This document shows positions 21,317 through 32,535 of a stretch of 64,000 nt of DNA, one piece after another. The number at the start of each line of letters is the position of its first letter. Position 1 is the stretch's first letter. The notes under the pieces were generated by a model. The model did no database searches and was not told the DNA's origin. It saw only the letters and a list, made by a program, of their open reading frames with translations. Origin of the DNA: Platerodrilus igneus (Eukaryota > Arthropoda > Insecta > Coleoptera > Lycidae). Made by a program: the position numbers and the translations under genes. The DNA lies in contig JARFIW010000900.1 in assembly GCA_036346225.1 (NCBI GenBank), positions 2,356,001 to 2,420,000 on the forward strand. The letters are read 5' to 3'.

Positions 21317-24300
21317 TAGTGGCGTATCTAGTAGGGGGTCAGGGGGACTGCCTTGGTGACCTGGCGCCTTTTGCTATAAATCTATCTCACAATTCTATAA
21401 AAAATGCATTTATTACTAAGTAATTTTAATAATTTTTCAAAATACATAATATTAAGGTACCTATCGCGAAGGTTAGATACAATTATTACTAAAGACCCCC
21501 AGAGCTAGTCATACTTTCTGTATAGCCATAGAAATTCATTCGATAAAACACTTGTTCTGGCGTACCTTTCTAGGTATTCGAGGTAACAAATGTGAAGCTG
21601 TGTCGCCGATGTAACATCTTGTACCTTTCTCATACTTTATGATCGAAGATAAGAAAGGATCCGTTTCCGTTTGCCGTTAGGCTGATCCTGACTTATTGAA
21701 TAACAAGAGTGTTGTTTACAATGCTGACTGCTGACTGGTCTTTTGCTTGCAATACATTTTTCAAGTATATTTTAAAACAGTATCGTTAAGAATTTTGAAT
21801 CGACATGTCCGGCACCAGATGTATTTAACCGTTCATGTTGTACGAACAATTTCAAGCTTTCCGTTTATTATTTAATCATTATTTTAATGAGAGTAGTATA
21901 TCAATTAATTCATGTTTATTTCATTAATTTATATTGCACATTTCGCCGTGTAAATTACTTAAACCCAATAAAAATAGTACCGCTGACGGACGGTGTTTTG
22001 TTTTTCGAACAGTCGTAATTAGCTAAAACGGGTAGTTTTCAGCGAACGGACACTTATTTGATATATCTGAAATATCCAGTGATCCAGTTTTGATTGGATA
22101 AGTAAAGCAATATTGTTATGGTTAAACTTGTTCTACGTTATGTTATTAGTTTTGTGTGAATGTTTTAGGCCCTGTTTTTTAAATTACCTTTTTTAGTTCT
22201 AGAATTCTAAGTACAATACAATGGATAAAAGGAAGAAATCTGGATGGGAATACAAAAAGAAGCGCGAGGAAAAATGAGAAAACTTATGTCGAGAAGTCAT
22301 ATGAATCTGAAAAAGTATTTTCAGTCGCATTCGCTTTCTGATATAAATATCTCAGACTTAGAGACTGAGGCAACAATATCCAATGTTCCCTCAACATCAA
22401 GAAATTCCGAGTTAGAAAATCGCGCGGCTCTTGATTACGAAATTGAAATGGAAGTTTGCAAACCAGAAGAGAAAGACGACGATGAGGAAATGTCAGATTC
22501 TGAAAACAGAAGCATTCAAAAGTTGGTAAGTTATTATTGTTGATTAATAAAATCAATGTAGCATGTATCTATCCACACATTTATTAGTTGTAGAGTAATT
22601 TTTTTCTTTGCAATAGACAAAAGCGTACAATACTGCAATAGATAAAGTATAATTCGATTTTTCAGATAATGCCATAGATATAAGATATGAAACCATGTAC
22701 GATGATGATTTCTATTCGTCTGATCCGATCCTTTCCAAAAACATTCAACCAACGTCCGAGATTATTCATAAATTGATTGTAGAAGGACCTTGCCAACCAG
22801 GAGTAAGAGACAATTTTAACAAGTTTCCAACTACCAAAGCAAGAAACTTTAATGTTTCATGGTATTCAAGAGATACATAAAATACCGGTTCCTTGTGTAT
22901 TCGGGCTTGTTGGTTTACTCTCTCCGTACGAACAAAATGTTTTGTTTTTCTTGTTTTTTGTTTGATTGAGAAAAGAAATCTGTTTGGGCAGATCCTAATC
23001 AAGGCTTTTCAAATTATAAAAAAGCAACTGGGAAAATTCTATTACCCGAAAATAGTGCAGCTCATCAACGTCATCATGGTAAGTTCATTTTAACTAAATT
23101 GCGCGTTGTAAAAAAATAGTACTATAATTAAAGAACATCTCCTGGCAGACAAAAACCCAGGTAGAGAAAAACAGGGAAACTCTAAAGAGAATATTTGACA
23201 TAATATCATATTTATCAAAACAAAACTTACCTTTTAGAGGACACAATGGCGATGCAAGTAGCAATAAAGAAAATTTTTTAGAACTTCTTGATTTGTTTAA
23301 AAAATGCGTCGTAGTTTTAGCTGAACATTTTACAAATGCAAAACGAAATGCTAAATACTCAAGCCACATAATTCAAAACGAAATTCTTAAACTGATGGCC
23401 GAAGAAGTCACCGCTAAAATTAGATATGACATTAATTTTTCAAAATATTTTATTTTAATTTTGGATTCTACTCATGATATATTAAAAAAGAACAATTGTC
23501 TGTCTCACTTCGATTTGTTGGAAAAATAATTAAATTCAATAAATATAGACATAGATTTTTGTCGAGGGTAAGCGTATGATGGGGCCAACGTTATGCCTGG
23601 ACATATTAGCGGGCTTCAAAAAGGAATAAAACAACTTGTACCAGAAGCAATATATGTGCACTGTTGTGTTCATAATTTAAATTTAGTTCTTGTAGATTCT
23701 ATCACTACATGCATTGAAACGAAACTACTTTTTGGTACGATGGAGCAAATCTACGTTTACATTTCAGAAAGTTTTTCACGGTTAAAACTCTTTGAAAAAA
23801 TACAGACTGAGCATAACCATTCAAATCCACAAATATATCACTAAAAAACTTATCTACCACTCGTTGCGCCAGTCATAAGAGAGTAGTTGATTCAATTTTC
23901 TTAAACATATCTGCTATTCGCGAGACAATTTTAAAAATAGTTGAGGGCGAGATAGTCAACGTGAATGTTAAACAAATTGCTGAGGCAAATGGACTCATAA
24001 GCTATATAGAAACTTTCGAGTTTAAATTTTTGTTCTGTTTCTGGAAAGGTATTTTATCAAAAATTTACAATTTACGTACTATCGAATTATTTACAAAAAA
24101 ATTGAAATCAATTTAGCAATAGCGGCAAATCTCATACATGCGGCTACGAAACACTTAAAAGATATGAGGAACAACGACACGTTCCCAAGATATAAAATGT
24201 TAGCAAAGAAGATGGCTTCAAACTGTTAGATCTAGAAAAATTAAAAGATTTCATGATGAGTTAGCTTTTAATCATGTAGATAATAGCCCACGTCAAAAAT

Positions 24301-25058
24301 TTAAAGTTAAAGTTATTTTTAAAACAATAGATACATTCATACAGACTCTGACAAGCAGATTTGAAGATTTTCTAAAGGTCAGAAATTCTCTTGTTTAACC
24401 ACTGAGAAAATTTTAAACGAAGAGGAAGATGAAAACGTTGATTGTATTTCAATTCTATTGAAATTTTACGAAAAAGATTTAAATGCTATTAACACAATTG
24501 AGGAATATAAATCATTTTGTTCATTTTTAAAAGATGTATCGAAAGATGATAAAATTGCCAGTAAGGAACTTTTATCATTTCTTGTATTGAATAATTTAAA
24601 GTCTACTTTTCCCAACATTTCCATATTGTATAGAATATTTCTAACTGTTGGGACAAACAGTGTAAATGCTGAAAGAAACTTTAGTCGTCTTAAACAAATT
24701 AAAACATATCTTAGGTCAACTATGCTACAAGAAAGATTAAACAATTTCTCCATTTTAAGCATTGACTCGGATTATTCAAAAAAAGTAGATTTTACTGTTA
24801 TTTTGGATAAGTTTAAGTACGTTAAAATTAGGCGAATACTGTTATAATTAAATACTTGAATGCTTTTGCAATATTATATTTTATAAGTTTTTTACATACA
24901 AAAAGATATTTTGTTAATTAAGGATAGGTATAATAGTTTGAACCTGTGTAAGCTAATAAGAATAAAATTAATATTTTTAAAATAGATACCTGAAAACTAT
25001 TGTGCCTCCTTTTTAAAGACCTGCCCCACCCGCCTTCAAACGTTAGATACGTCACTGG
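21317..25058 (+). mobile_element. hAT element (ZMYM/DUF4371 type), 3,742 bp, inserted in piggyBac
   Basis: The ends are short inverted repeats: TAGTGGCGTATCTA at 21317 and, reading in from the other end, CAGTGACGTATCTA at 25058. The two differ at two positions, including the terminal base. Perfect 8 bp duplications flank the element, and a recognisable hAT transposase lies inside. The insertion splits a piggyBac transposase gene whose two parts can be read on either side. Confidence 0.9.
22221..24847 (+). pseudogene. hAT transposase, ZMYM1/DUF4371-like, degraded
   Basis: Coding begins near the ATG at 22221 (MDKRKKSGWEYKKKREEK) and shifts frame into 22244-22543. An apparent intron (donor GTAAGT near 22526, acceptor TTTTTCAG ending at 22665) leads to the TTF-type zinc-finger region (GPCQPGVRDNFNKFP, ARNFNVSWYSRD). 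DUF4371-like catalytic blocks follow: LPFRGHNGDASSNKENFLEL near 23230, ILILDSTHDILKKNNCLSH near 23460, ANVMPGHISGLQKG and YVHCCVHNLNLVLVD near 23590-23700. The C-terminal hAT dimerisation domain is at 24458-24847 (FPNISILYRIFLTVGTNSVNAERNFS). About six frame breaks make it non-functional. Such elements encode a nuclear DDE-type transposase acting on the 14 bp ends. Confidence 0.85.
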
Positions 25059-25066
25059 TGTGATAA
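25059..25066. repeat. 8 bp target-site duplication, right copy (GTGTGATA)
   Basis: Exact copy of 21309-21316, immediately after the hAT right end. Confidence 0.9.
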
Positions 25067-25535
25067 TAATAATAAGATATTCGTTACGAAGTGGATTGAT
25101 AATAAGTGTGTTAGACTTGTGTCTTCACACTCAGTTAGCTCAGAAACTTCACGCACAGCAAGACTGCAAGAACGAGAACAAAGAATTGGTGACCCATGAC
25201 CAAGACCGTTTGTGATTATATCAACACATAGGCGTAATTGATCTAGCAGATATGCTAGTTTCACTTTATAGAACGGCCAAATTATTAGACATATTTGTAA
25301 ACAATGCCTGGCTACTTTATAAAAGAGAATGTTCCATCTTACATATAAAGAAAATTCTGCGTCTGAAACCCTTTAGGTATTCAATACGTTCACTGATCAG
25401 AACTAGTTCGAGAAAAATTAGCAGACCTTTCCCCTTGAGAGGCTCCTGCAAAAATTTAAGAAACCAGTTGCTATCATGCCTATCCAATTGGATGACGTCG
25501 ATCACTTTCCAACATCTATAACAAAAGACCATTGT
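25067..25535 (+). pseudogene. piggyBac transposase relic, 3' part
   Basis: Continuation of the gene interrupted at 21308. A KWIDNKCVRLVSS-like block contains the third catalytic aspartate region. IDLADMLVSLYRTAKLLDIF and VNAWLLYKREC-type sequence follow (25237-25330), then a C-terminal QLDDVDHFPTSI and CRLC zinc-binding end near 25480-25545. All are piggyBac family landmarks. Frames shift several times, and no TTAA-flanked terminal repeats were identified. Confidence 0.75.
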
Positions 25536-25545
25536 AGATTATGCT

Positions 25546-26945
25546 TAACGCTGTTTAAGTTTGTTTTTTTGTACGAACATGATTATTTTTTCAGTGTTAT
25601 GGTTATTCTCTAGTGGGAAGTAATAAATAAATCAATAGTAAATAATTAACTTATACACAGAGAAAGGAAAAACAGAATTCGGTAGTTGATACCTAGGTTT
25701 TGCTTAATGGTTAGTTGCAAAGACAAAATCAATATTATTTTATAAAGAGTTCATACTGAAATGACGCCCTCCCTCCTCTAATTTCGATTGTTGTATTCGA
25801 TTTTGAATTAGTCAATCCAAATTTAAAATACGGCAAATATGGTAAAGCAATTTTATGGGCTGTAAGAAATTTGCAAAAAAAATATGTTGCTATAGTTAGT
25901 GTAGAATTCTCAATTGTACACATTAATCTTTTAATTGTGGACAGTTCTTCAGTTCAAATCAAAAGATAGAGGTGAATGTTGTTTTATATTTTTAATATTG
26001 TGTTATTTACAACCGCAATTTTAATATAAACCGGGAAAAGGACGTCTACGCATTTTGCTTAGCGCCGTGTCTACTGAGGCGGTTAATTTTAGTAGAGAAG
26101 TCATCAATTTATTTCCTGTAGTAGACGTCTCGTTAGTTTTTAAGACTGTAATGCGTCGAATGTTTTGAAAATAAACAGTGGGTTACGAAATTAGTTTCTT
26201 TACAACATAACTTGGCTTAAGCTAGTTCAGTTTCTAGTGAAAATTTATGTGTACTCATTTGAATGTTAACCATGACTATGTTCTAACATGTTAGTTACAA
26301 GTTCAGTTAATCATAATGAAAGCAATGCTATCAATCACAGCCTGAGAATTTCAATAACCTACGTGGGAACAGACATACGCTAAAAATGGTTGTTAATAAT
26401 ATTTTATTTTAGTAGAACTCAACAATAAATTATGTATTTTGTCCGATATCCTAATAAAATGCTAAGAATGCGTTGCAGTTCAAGACAATAATATATTTTC
26501 TACAAATATTTCTAAGATTTTATATTATTATAAATAATTTTACTATTCAAATAGAAATAGACGAACAGCCTTTCTTCGAATAGCAATTTGCCCTGGAAAT
26601 ACAAAGGAATGTAATTCTTTTTCCCTTTATTGCTGTGAATTGCGCCAATATTTATTTAAATTCGAGTTGCTTTTAAAAACCTTGTACGCGCCAAATTTAT
26701 AGCGAATTCCACTGGACGCTCTATGCGAGCTGAGCTCGAACGCTGATAGGTTTTCATGTTCCATTGTGAATGTTTCGTGCGAACTATGACAAGGAACCAT
26801 ATTCCACTCGGCGATAAGAACTCACAAAATGCGATCTGAGTGCAACTTTTTAGAACCGTCGGTAGTCAACGGTTCTTCACGTCGCTCTGTCATTATTGTT
26901 CATCCACAAATGGCGGCGAACTTCGTTTGACGATACAAATTCATC
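25546..26945. other. No recognised gene
   Basis: AT-rich flank between the piggyBac relic and the Harbinger gene. A short palindromic AGAACCGT...ACGGTTCTT lies near 26851-26877, about 70 bp before the Harbinger start codon. No promoter or terminal repeat could be fixed. Confidence 0.35.
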
Positions 26946-27995
26946 ATGAATGTTATCTCAATATTGCCAATCATTGACAAACTGTTGGATTCTTCAGACA
27001 GTAGTGATGATGATGAATTGTTAATTGAAATTGAGAATTATAAAATAAACAAAAGGCGTAATTTACCCAAAATTGTAAATTATTTGGAGGTTGTAGATAG
27101 CAATACAGAAAAGCAGGTGTGCTATTATAAATATACAAATTATTTTGTTCTTAATTAATTACACACCCAATTTCAATTTAAAGAAATTTTAGGGTCAGTA
27201 GGGAAACTGCTAATCAGTTAGCCGAACCATATAAGTATTCTGAATTTTTCCCTGCACAAGACCATGGTGAGGGCACGCCAGTGCCTACAGATAAACAAAT
27301 TTTAAGCTATTTATGGTAAGAACAGAAAACGATTTGTGTAGAGAATTATAGACTTGTATATGGTAAGTTTGCCGGAAATAAAAGTTGTATTCGTGTTGTA
27401 GCAGTTCGATTTGGAATTGGTCGAACAACATTTTTTAGGCAGTGTTTGAGATCATGGACTTTTTCGTGAATATGGCTCCCAAAATTATCGCATTTCCTAA
27501 TAACGAAGAGGAAAAGTTAAAGATTGCAGAGGAATTTAAAGCTGTGAGAATTTAGTGTCTGTAGTTGTGTATAATAACTAAAGTATGGGTTTAGCTTTTA
27601 GGGTTCCCTAATGTTATAGGTTGCATCGATGGAACAGCAATACCTATACGAACTCCAGCACACAAAATACAAAGTACTTATGCAATGCCAACAAGCAATT
27701 TATAGATATTTTTACAGAGCCTCCTGGAAAGATTCATAATTCAAGAGTTTTTAAATTATCATTTATTTCAAAAGATATTCCTCGTATTTGTGAAGAAAAA
27801 TATTATTTACTTGGAGATAGTGCCTATGCAATAAGGGAATACTTCTTAACACCATATTGTGACAATGGAAATTTATCAGCGGCAGACGTTCATTTTAATA
27901 AAAAGTTTTGTGGTAGTGGTACAAGAGTAGTAGTTGAAAATTCCTTTGGCTTATTAAAAGGAAGGTTTCGAAAAATTAGATTTGTATGTAAATAG
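26946..27995 (+). pseudogene. PIF/Harbinger DDE transposase (HARBI1-like), decayed
   Basis: Exon 1 starts at ATG 26946 with an acidic serine-rich segment (DSSDSSDDDELLIEIE) and reaches a donor (CAG/GTGTGC) at about 27117. Homology resumes near 27186 (RETANQLAEPYKYSEFFPA-like), then QILSYLW, VAVRFGIGRTTFFRQCL near 27410, and the first DDE block VIGCIDGTAIPIRTP near 27610. After a frameshift, the frame from 27660 has IFTEPPGKIHNSRVFKLS, YYLLGDSAYAIREYFLTPY with the second catalytic region, and VVVENSFGLLKGRFRKI with the third (E). Frame breaks at about 27330, 27470, 27555 and 27660. The paired DNA-binding gene lies convergently at 28049-28667. Confidence 0.8.
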
Positions 27996-28048
27996 CATTG
28001 TAGTTTTATAACATATAGCTCTAAATAAAATAGTGAACATGAACATAT

Positions 28049-28665
28049 TTATTTTTGTGTGTTTTGAATAAGCTTATATAGCAGCTCCATTTTTTCTTGT
28101 TGCCGTTTTTCTTTGGCATCCTCTTTAAGTTTATCTAATTGTAGAAGTGATTCTCTTAATACAACTGATAACCTTTTTGGCGCTTTCTTTAACTTCTCTT
28201 CACTATCGGTTTTATGCAGAATAGTAGTAACTCCTCTCATTACCTCAGGTTCAACACTGTCATCTATTGCTGTGATTTTATTTATTTCCTCTTCAAATTC
28301 GATGCTGTGTCTAAAATTACCTGTTTTTCGATTCTCGTCAGTAGACTTCCTTTTTCTCTTCAAAATAGTTTTATATCTATTCTCCACTTGTTGTGCTGTT
28401 CTCAACGTGTTGTATTTGATTTGTAAATCCAAAACAATCTGCACCCACGTGGTCTTTTTATTTTTAAATTTTTTCATGGAACCCACTAACTTTAAATAGG
28501 TTTCATATTTATCCAGAAGTAATCTGGTCTCTTTATCTGTCCATTGATTAATGCTATTACCTACAATATATTGTTAATAATATAAACCTACTTGTTTGTG
28601 GTGCATTACTTACATTCTTAACTTCGAAAGCATCAACTGATATGTTAGTTTCACTAGGTTTCCTG

Positions 28666-28667
<2 letters not shown>
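28049..28667 (-). CDS. Myb/SANT-like DNA-binding protein of the Harbinger element
   Basis: This is the second protein expected in PIF/Harbinger elements, which works with the transposase at the element ends. The minus-strand frame reads INQWTDKETRLLLDKYETYL (28550-28490), then WVQIVLDLQIKYNTLRTAQQ and RYKTILKRKRKS, a trihelix/Myb-SANT domain. An acidic and then coiled-coil-prone C-terminus rich in K, E and Q follows, ending at 28049. The open frame from M at 28486 is 145 codons but starts inside the domain. The domain's beginning comes from an exon whose acceptor (TATTGTAG) ends at about 28562. An upstream exon fragment (NISVDAFEVKN) ends at a GTAAGT donor near 28617. The upstream exon is cut by the (TA)n tract at 28668, so the gene is probably 5' truncated. 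Confidence 0.75.

Positions 28668-28717
<50 letters not shown>
28668..28717. repeat. (TA)n microsatellite 1
   Basis: About 48 bp of uninterrupted AT dinucleotides. First of six such tracts spaced between 28.7 and 35.7 kb, each separating two different blocks. Confidence 0.95.
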
Positions 28718-28719
<2 letters not shown>

Positions 28720-28768
28720 AGATAGTTAATTACACAAGGTAAGTTGATAAATACTACAGTATTACAGT

Positions 28769-28970
28769 GATAAGATGAAATAATAACTTAGACTTTTATG
28801 CAAAGCCCAAATGATCATTTCAAATCGAGCTAGTAATTGAAAGATGGAAAATATAAGGTCTTGGATACAGGTTCAAGTTCTGTCCAAGACCTTATATTTT
28901 CCATCTTTCAATTACTAGCTCGATTTAAATAAGCATTGGGCTTTGCTAAAAGTCTAAGTTATTATTCATC

Positions 28971-28974
<4 letters not shown>
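28769..28974. repeat. Long hairpin (inverted repeat, ~95 bp arms)
   Basis: The left arm begins GATAAGATGAAATAATAACT at 28769. The right arm, read in reverse complement from 28974, repeats it with a few small differences, through to the centre at about 28870 (GGTCTTGGA facing TCCAAGACC). The loop is only about 10-20 nt. The hairpin sits between (TA)n tracts 1 and 2 with only ~50 bp of extra DNA. It has no coding potential and may be a foldback transposon or a Penelope-related palindrome. Confidence 0.85.

Positions 28975-28975
<1 letters not shown>

Positions 28976-29010
<35 letters not shown>
28976..29010. repeat. (TA)n microsatellite 2
   Basis: About 32 bp of AT dinucleotides between the hairpin and the left inverted flank of the Penelope-like element. 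Confidence 0.95.
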
Positions 29011-29015
<5 letters not shown>

Positions 29016-29103
29016 TTTTAAATTAGTTTTATTGATAAAAATTGGGATGATGTAGTCCAAATCAAAATTCAATATTGTATTTAGCACAACATTTAATTAA
29101 GAC

Positions 29104-29142
29104 CTTACGTTTCGGCAAAGGTATTTGCCTTTTTCAAAGGTA
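29104..29142 (-). ncRNA. Hammerhead-ribozyme-like motif (left copy), degenerate
   Basis: On the minus strand the order is CTTTGAAAAAGGCA, loop, TTTGCCGAAACGT. A small stem (GGCA/TGCC) sits between a CUGANGA-like box (here UUGAAAA) and the GAAA box, as in hammerhead ribozymes reported in Penelope-like terminal repeats. Two core positions differ from consensus, so catalytic activity is doubtful. Confidence 0.4.
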
Positions 29143-29452
29143 CTGCAAAAAATTGACATGTAGAATGACAGTTGGTGAAAGATTAAAAATATTTACTTAA
29201 AAGTTGTTATTGCAGAAATACATATATATAGTTAAACACCACCAAAATTGAAATGATGAGGTCCCAAATAAAATAATAAGATGGAGCACTCACTAGGGTG
29301 TAGAAAGTTATTCTAATACAAGATTGTCATTAATACATATTGTAATGACAAGTGACAAGTAATGACTGAAACAATTTTGAAAAGAATGCGTGAATCATAT
29401 GTAGCCTATTAAGTTATAATAAAAAGCTAATTAGGTGACATTCGGGTTGTTA

Positions 29453-29970
29453 TTAAATGTTTGGTAATTTCCTTGAAATCCTGTACAAATTTTCATATAT
29501 GGGATGCAAATTTTGTGTATCTTGTCTGAAGTTAATGGCATTAAGTTCATTGTATATATAGTAAGCCTCTAAGAAAAGTCTAGTTTTATAATTAGTTTCA
29601 GAATCTAAGATAACTACCTCTTTATAATTAGGAGTGTGAAGGGTACTACTGATGTGTTGAGACAAAGCACAGCTTTTTTATGTAATTTTGCATCAGACCT
29701 GTGTTGAATAATACGATTTTTCAACCATTGGGTGGTGTTACCGATATAGGTTTTTCCACAGGAACAAGTTATTTTATAAATAACATTGCTTCTAAATAGT
29801 ATGTTAGTTTTGTCTTTTAATCTTGTGAAAAAGTTTCTCATTGATTTTTCATAAATATTTACTATTTCACCAACTGTCATTCTACATGTCAATTTTTTGC
29901 AGTACCTTTGAAAAAGGCAAAAACCTTTGCCGAAACGTAAGGTCTTAATTAAATGTTGTGCTAAATACAA
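29453..29970 (-). pseudogene. GIY-YIG endonuclease of Penelope-like element (C-terminal Pol)
   Basis: Two overlapping minus-strand frames (29970-29614 and 29665-29453) form one domain broken by a frameshift near 29665. VIYKITCSCGKTYIGNTTQW is the GIY-YIG core with the CxC seen in Penelope elements, and LKNRIIQHRSDAKLHKKA contains the helix with the conserved R and H. The second frame gives HTPNYKEVVILDSETNYKTR and LFLEAYYI with the conserved glutamate. The first ~35 residues of the longer frame come from the antisense terminal repeat and are not real domain. No RT motifs remain. Confidence 0.8.
29903..29944 (+). ncRNA. Hammerhead-ribozyme-like motif (right copy), degenerate
   Basis: Plus-strand counterpart of the motif at 29104-29142, with the same CTTTGAAAAAGGC, loop and GCCGAAACGTAAGG. 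It lies in the inverted flank, so it is antisense to the endonuclease ORF. Confidence 0.4.
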
Positions 29971-30077
29971 TATTGAATTTTGATTTGGACTACATCATCC
30001 CAATTTTCATCAATAAAACTAATTTAAAAAAAAAACATAAAATATTAGACCAGTCCATTAACTAAGAGTGAAGCTTA

Positions 30078-30080
<3 letters not shown>

Positions 30081-30118
<38 letters not shown>
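30081..30118. repeat. (TA)n microsatellite 3
   Basis: About 38 bp of AT dinucleotides between the Penelope-like block and long repeat unit A. Confidence 0.95.
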
Positions 30119-30120
<2 letters not shown>

Positions 30121-32491
30121 CTGTGATCCTCCCCAATTTTACGGGAACTAAGGTTTTCGAATCGAGCCTCAGCGTTGCGTCATCAAGATTTTGCTGTGAT
30201 ACCTACAAAAAGCCTCACCAGAGTAAAAAAAAAATATTCGAGCCTCTCAAATTGGGCACCAAGATTTGCTGTGATTCTCGCCCTGTTGAATCTCTTCTGA
30301 TAATCGCCTCTTTACTCTTTCCGCCTCGGCTGCTCACCTAGTTAAAACTTTCATCCTCATTAATAAAAAAAACAAACACATTCCTACCACAAACATCAAC
30401 GTTAACTCTATTTACATCAATATTCATAATACATTAAAATTTCAAAATTAAATTTCAGCATAAATTTCAGTATCATAAAATTTCAAGTTTAAATTTGTCA
30501 TCATTTTAATTTGCATCCAGAATTAAAGTCCTTGTAGGATGCATACTAATTAATTTAACAATATTTGCAGACCTGAGTCTGAATAAAAGGGAGCATCTCC
30601 CACCCCTTTACGTTAATTTAACAGGTTAGTCTAATTGAGCTCAAAGACAGACCCAAATTTTCATCATAATCAAAACATAAACTGCTAAATACTCCTTTCT
30701 ACTTAAACAAGAAAATTTTACCTTAAAATTAAAAATTTGTTGTTTATACAAATTCACTACTGTTGATTTATTTTTATCAAACAAATTATAAAGTTATTCT
30801 ACACACACCAAAACATCAAAAATCGAACAACAAAGCATAAGTTACCTGAAAGTTACTGCACTCGTGGCTTCAATGTACGTCGGACTTGCTAATTCCACCA
30901 TTCCAGCTGGTTTATATTTACGGCTTCAGATTCTGAACGCTTTTAAAATTTTTGTACACCACCATTCGTCAAAATTGGTTCAGGACTTGTCAGGAACTCA
31001 TCTCTGTATATCTAAATTTTGTTTTGTGGACCCAATCACGTTTACTAATAACACTCTATTACTCACTCCCAAAAATTAGCAAAGCAATCCATAATTCGTT
31101 CACGCTATACAAAGCGGCATACTTCAATGTATTTATTTATCGCTACTTATCTATCTTTTCTAAGTGCACTAATGCATACTAACTTGTATCGTAGCACGTA
31201 TTCTGCTTGCCGTATCGTATAACATCCAAAAATAAAGAGCAAACTGTTTTAAAGTATTCAATAAAATCAAAATCTAAGAGCCAAACTCTTTAAAATACTG
31301 ATAAAAATCGAAAATCTAAGAGAGCGAAACTCCTATAAACACGGGTTTATATAACGGCCCGCTTGCACGTCGGATTTGTCCCGCGACGGACAGTTTTCAG
31401 AATTTCGCATTCTATGTTCCCTTTTCGACAGTCCGGCACAGCGATTCTAAAAATTTGCACACGCGCCAGTTGAAAATCTAAGAACTTTTCACACGACTCG
31501 CAACGCGTCTGCAAACAACTAATTAATTTTATACAGAAATCGTTACGTTTACACCTCTCATATCTGCATCTTATTTTCACCAATCGTAAACCTCGTGACG
31601 TTGCTCAAATCCTGCCTTTTATTATTCGTGTCTCTACCTTGCGCGTTTCATCCGTCTCTTTCTACCCTGGCCTGAGTGGTACAAATCGATATTCTTTATT
31701 ATAGGCTATTTTAATCCACGTGAACCCGCGACGTGACTTACTTGAGTTAAATAACCCCTTATCTAGCCTTTCCCGTTAATATAAGCTACGATTTATCCGA
31801 CCGTTTCCAATATACGTAGAAACTGCATGTTTATCTATTCAAATTTATTAGAATTTGACATTTAAAAGTTTGCAGGTGTGCGCTTCTAATAAATGTTTTA
31901 AATATAATTCTCCGAGCTTTGTTTTTATGGTATTTTAACCAAACTTGGATTTGTATGCTAGCAACGCGTCTCATATTTGGTATTATTGGGTTTTTAAAAG
32001 CTTTTATGCATATTACTAATCGTTCAATTAACTCCAATTAAAATAATAATGAATGGCATTGACTTCTACCCTTTAATTTTTAGCGAATACTAATTAATTA
32101 TTAATTATTATTTGTACACTTTGTTTAATACCCGTTACTTAAAAATTGAATTAATCAATATAAATTTCGCAGGTAATTTCTATTTATTTCTTAGAACAAT
32201 TAAATTAAATACACGTTGAGCATTTTAATTCTGCTTCTTTTTATAGAAAGCGTCTAGTGAATAATTTAAATCCCTTATTTTTAATGAAACGAATAAATTT
32301 TTATGCCCCACGGTTTTAATAACGCGTATTATCCAATAAAATTCTATACCAACCCTACATTCTAATTGAATGATTTAAATCTTCACACTAGGCATTTAAT
32401 TACGCGTACTTTTTCCCAAAGCTTCCTTATACACGGTGATTAAAATTATTTGATGTCGTTAATTAATTTTCTACCCTGGTCTAAATATGAG

Positions 32492-32493
<2 letters not shown>
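30119..32493. repeat. Long tandem repeat unit A (LTR-retrotransposon-like, minus)
   Basis: About 2.37 kb, closely matching unit B (32534-34703) in the same orientation through most of its length. Shared landmarks are GGGAACTAAGGTTTTCGAA, GCATCTCCCACCCC, ACTCGTGGCTTCAATGTAC, ACACGGGTTTATATAA and CTACCCTGGTCTAAAT. Unit A has ~240 bp near 32190-32440 that unit B lacks. Short open frames in it are not domain-bearing. Primer-site-like motifs at its left end (30150-30280) suggest the unit is mostly a long LTR of a minus-strand retrotransposon, but clear TG...CA ends were not established. Confidence 0.65.
30140..30290 (-). promoter_or_regulatory. tRNA-Lys primer-binding-site-like motifs in unit A
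   Basis: On the minus strand, TTGGTGCCCAATTTGAGAGG followed by CTCGAAT resembles the complement of the 3' end of tRNA-Lys (TGGCGCCCAACGTGGGGC), the primer used by gypsy-type elements. A second, more decayed copy (GACGCAACGCTGAGGCTCGA) lies ~80 bp further on. Both follow a CACAGCA word that could be an LTR end. Confidence 0.45.

Positions 32494-32533
<40 letters not shown>
32494..32533. repeat. (TA)n microsatellite 4
   Basis: About 40 bp of AT dinucleotides at the unit A / unit B boundary. Confidence 0.95.

Positions 32534-32535
<2 letters not shown>

Larger units (their letters stand above)
29011..30040 (-). mobile_element. Penelope-like element, 5' truncated, with inverted terminal copies
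   Basis: A GIY-YIG endonuclease fragment (29970-29453, minus) is flanked by ~170 bp arms in inverted orientation: 29011-29180 and 29865-30040. The arms share GGGATGATGTAGTCCAAATC and CCTTACGTTTCGGCAAAGG. The left arm lies 3' of the ORF in the sense direction, the right arm is antisense. Such partly inverted terminal copies are a known habit of Penelope-like elements. The reverse transcriptase is missing. (TA)n tracts abut both sides. Confidence 0.8.

Noticed and set aside
28113..28499. 128-codon plus-strand frame
   Set aside because: Antisense of the Myb/SANT-like gene, hydrophobic only by mirror composition.
30864..31583. Open frames inside long repeat units A and B
   Set aside because: Short, no domains, not maintained between the two units.
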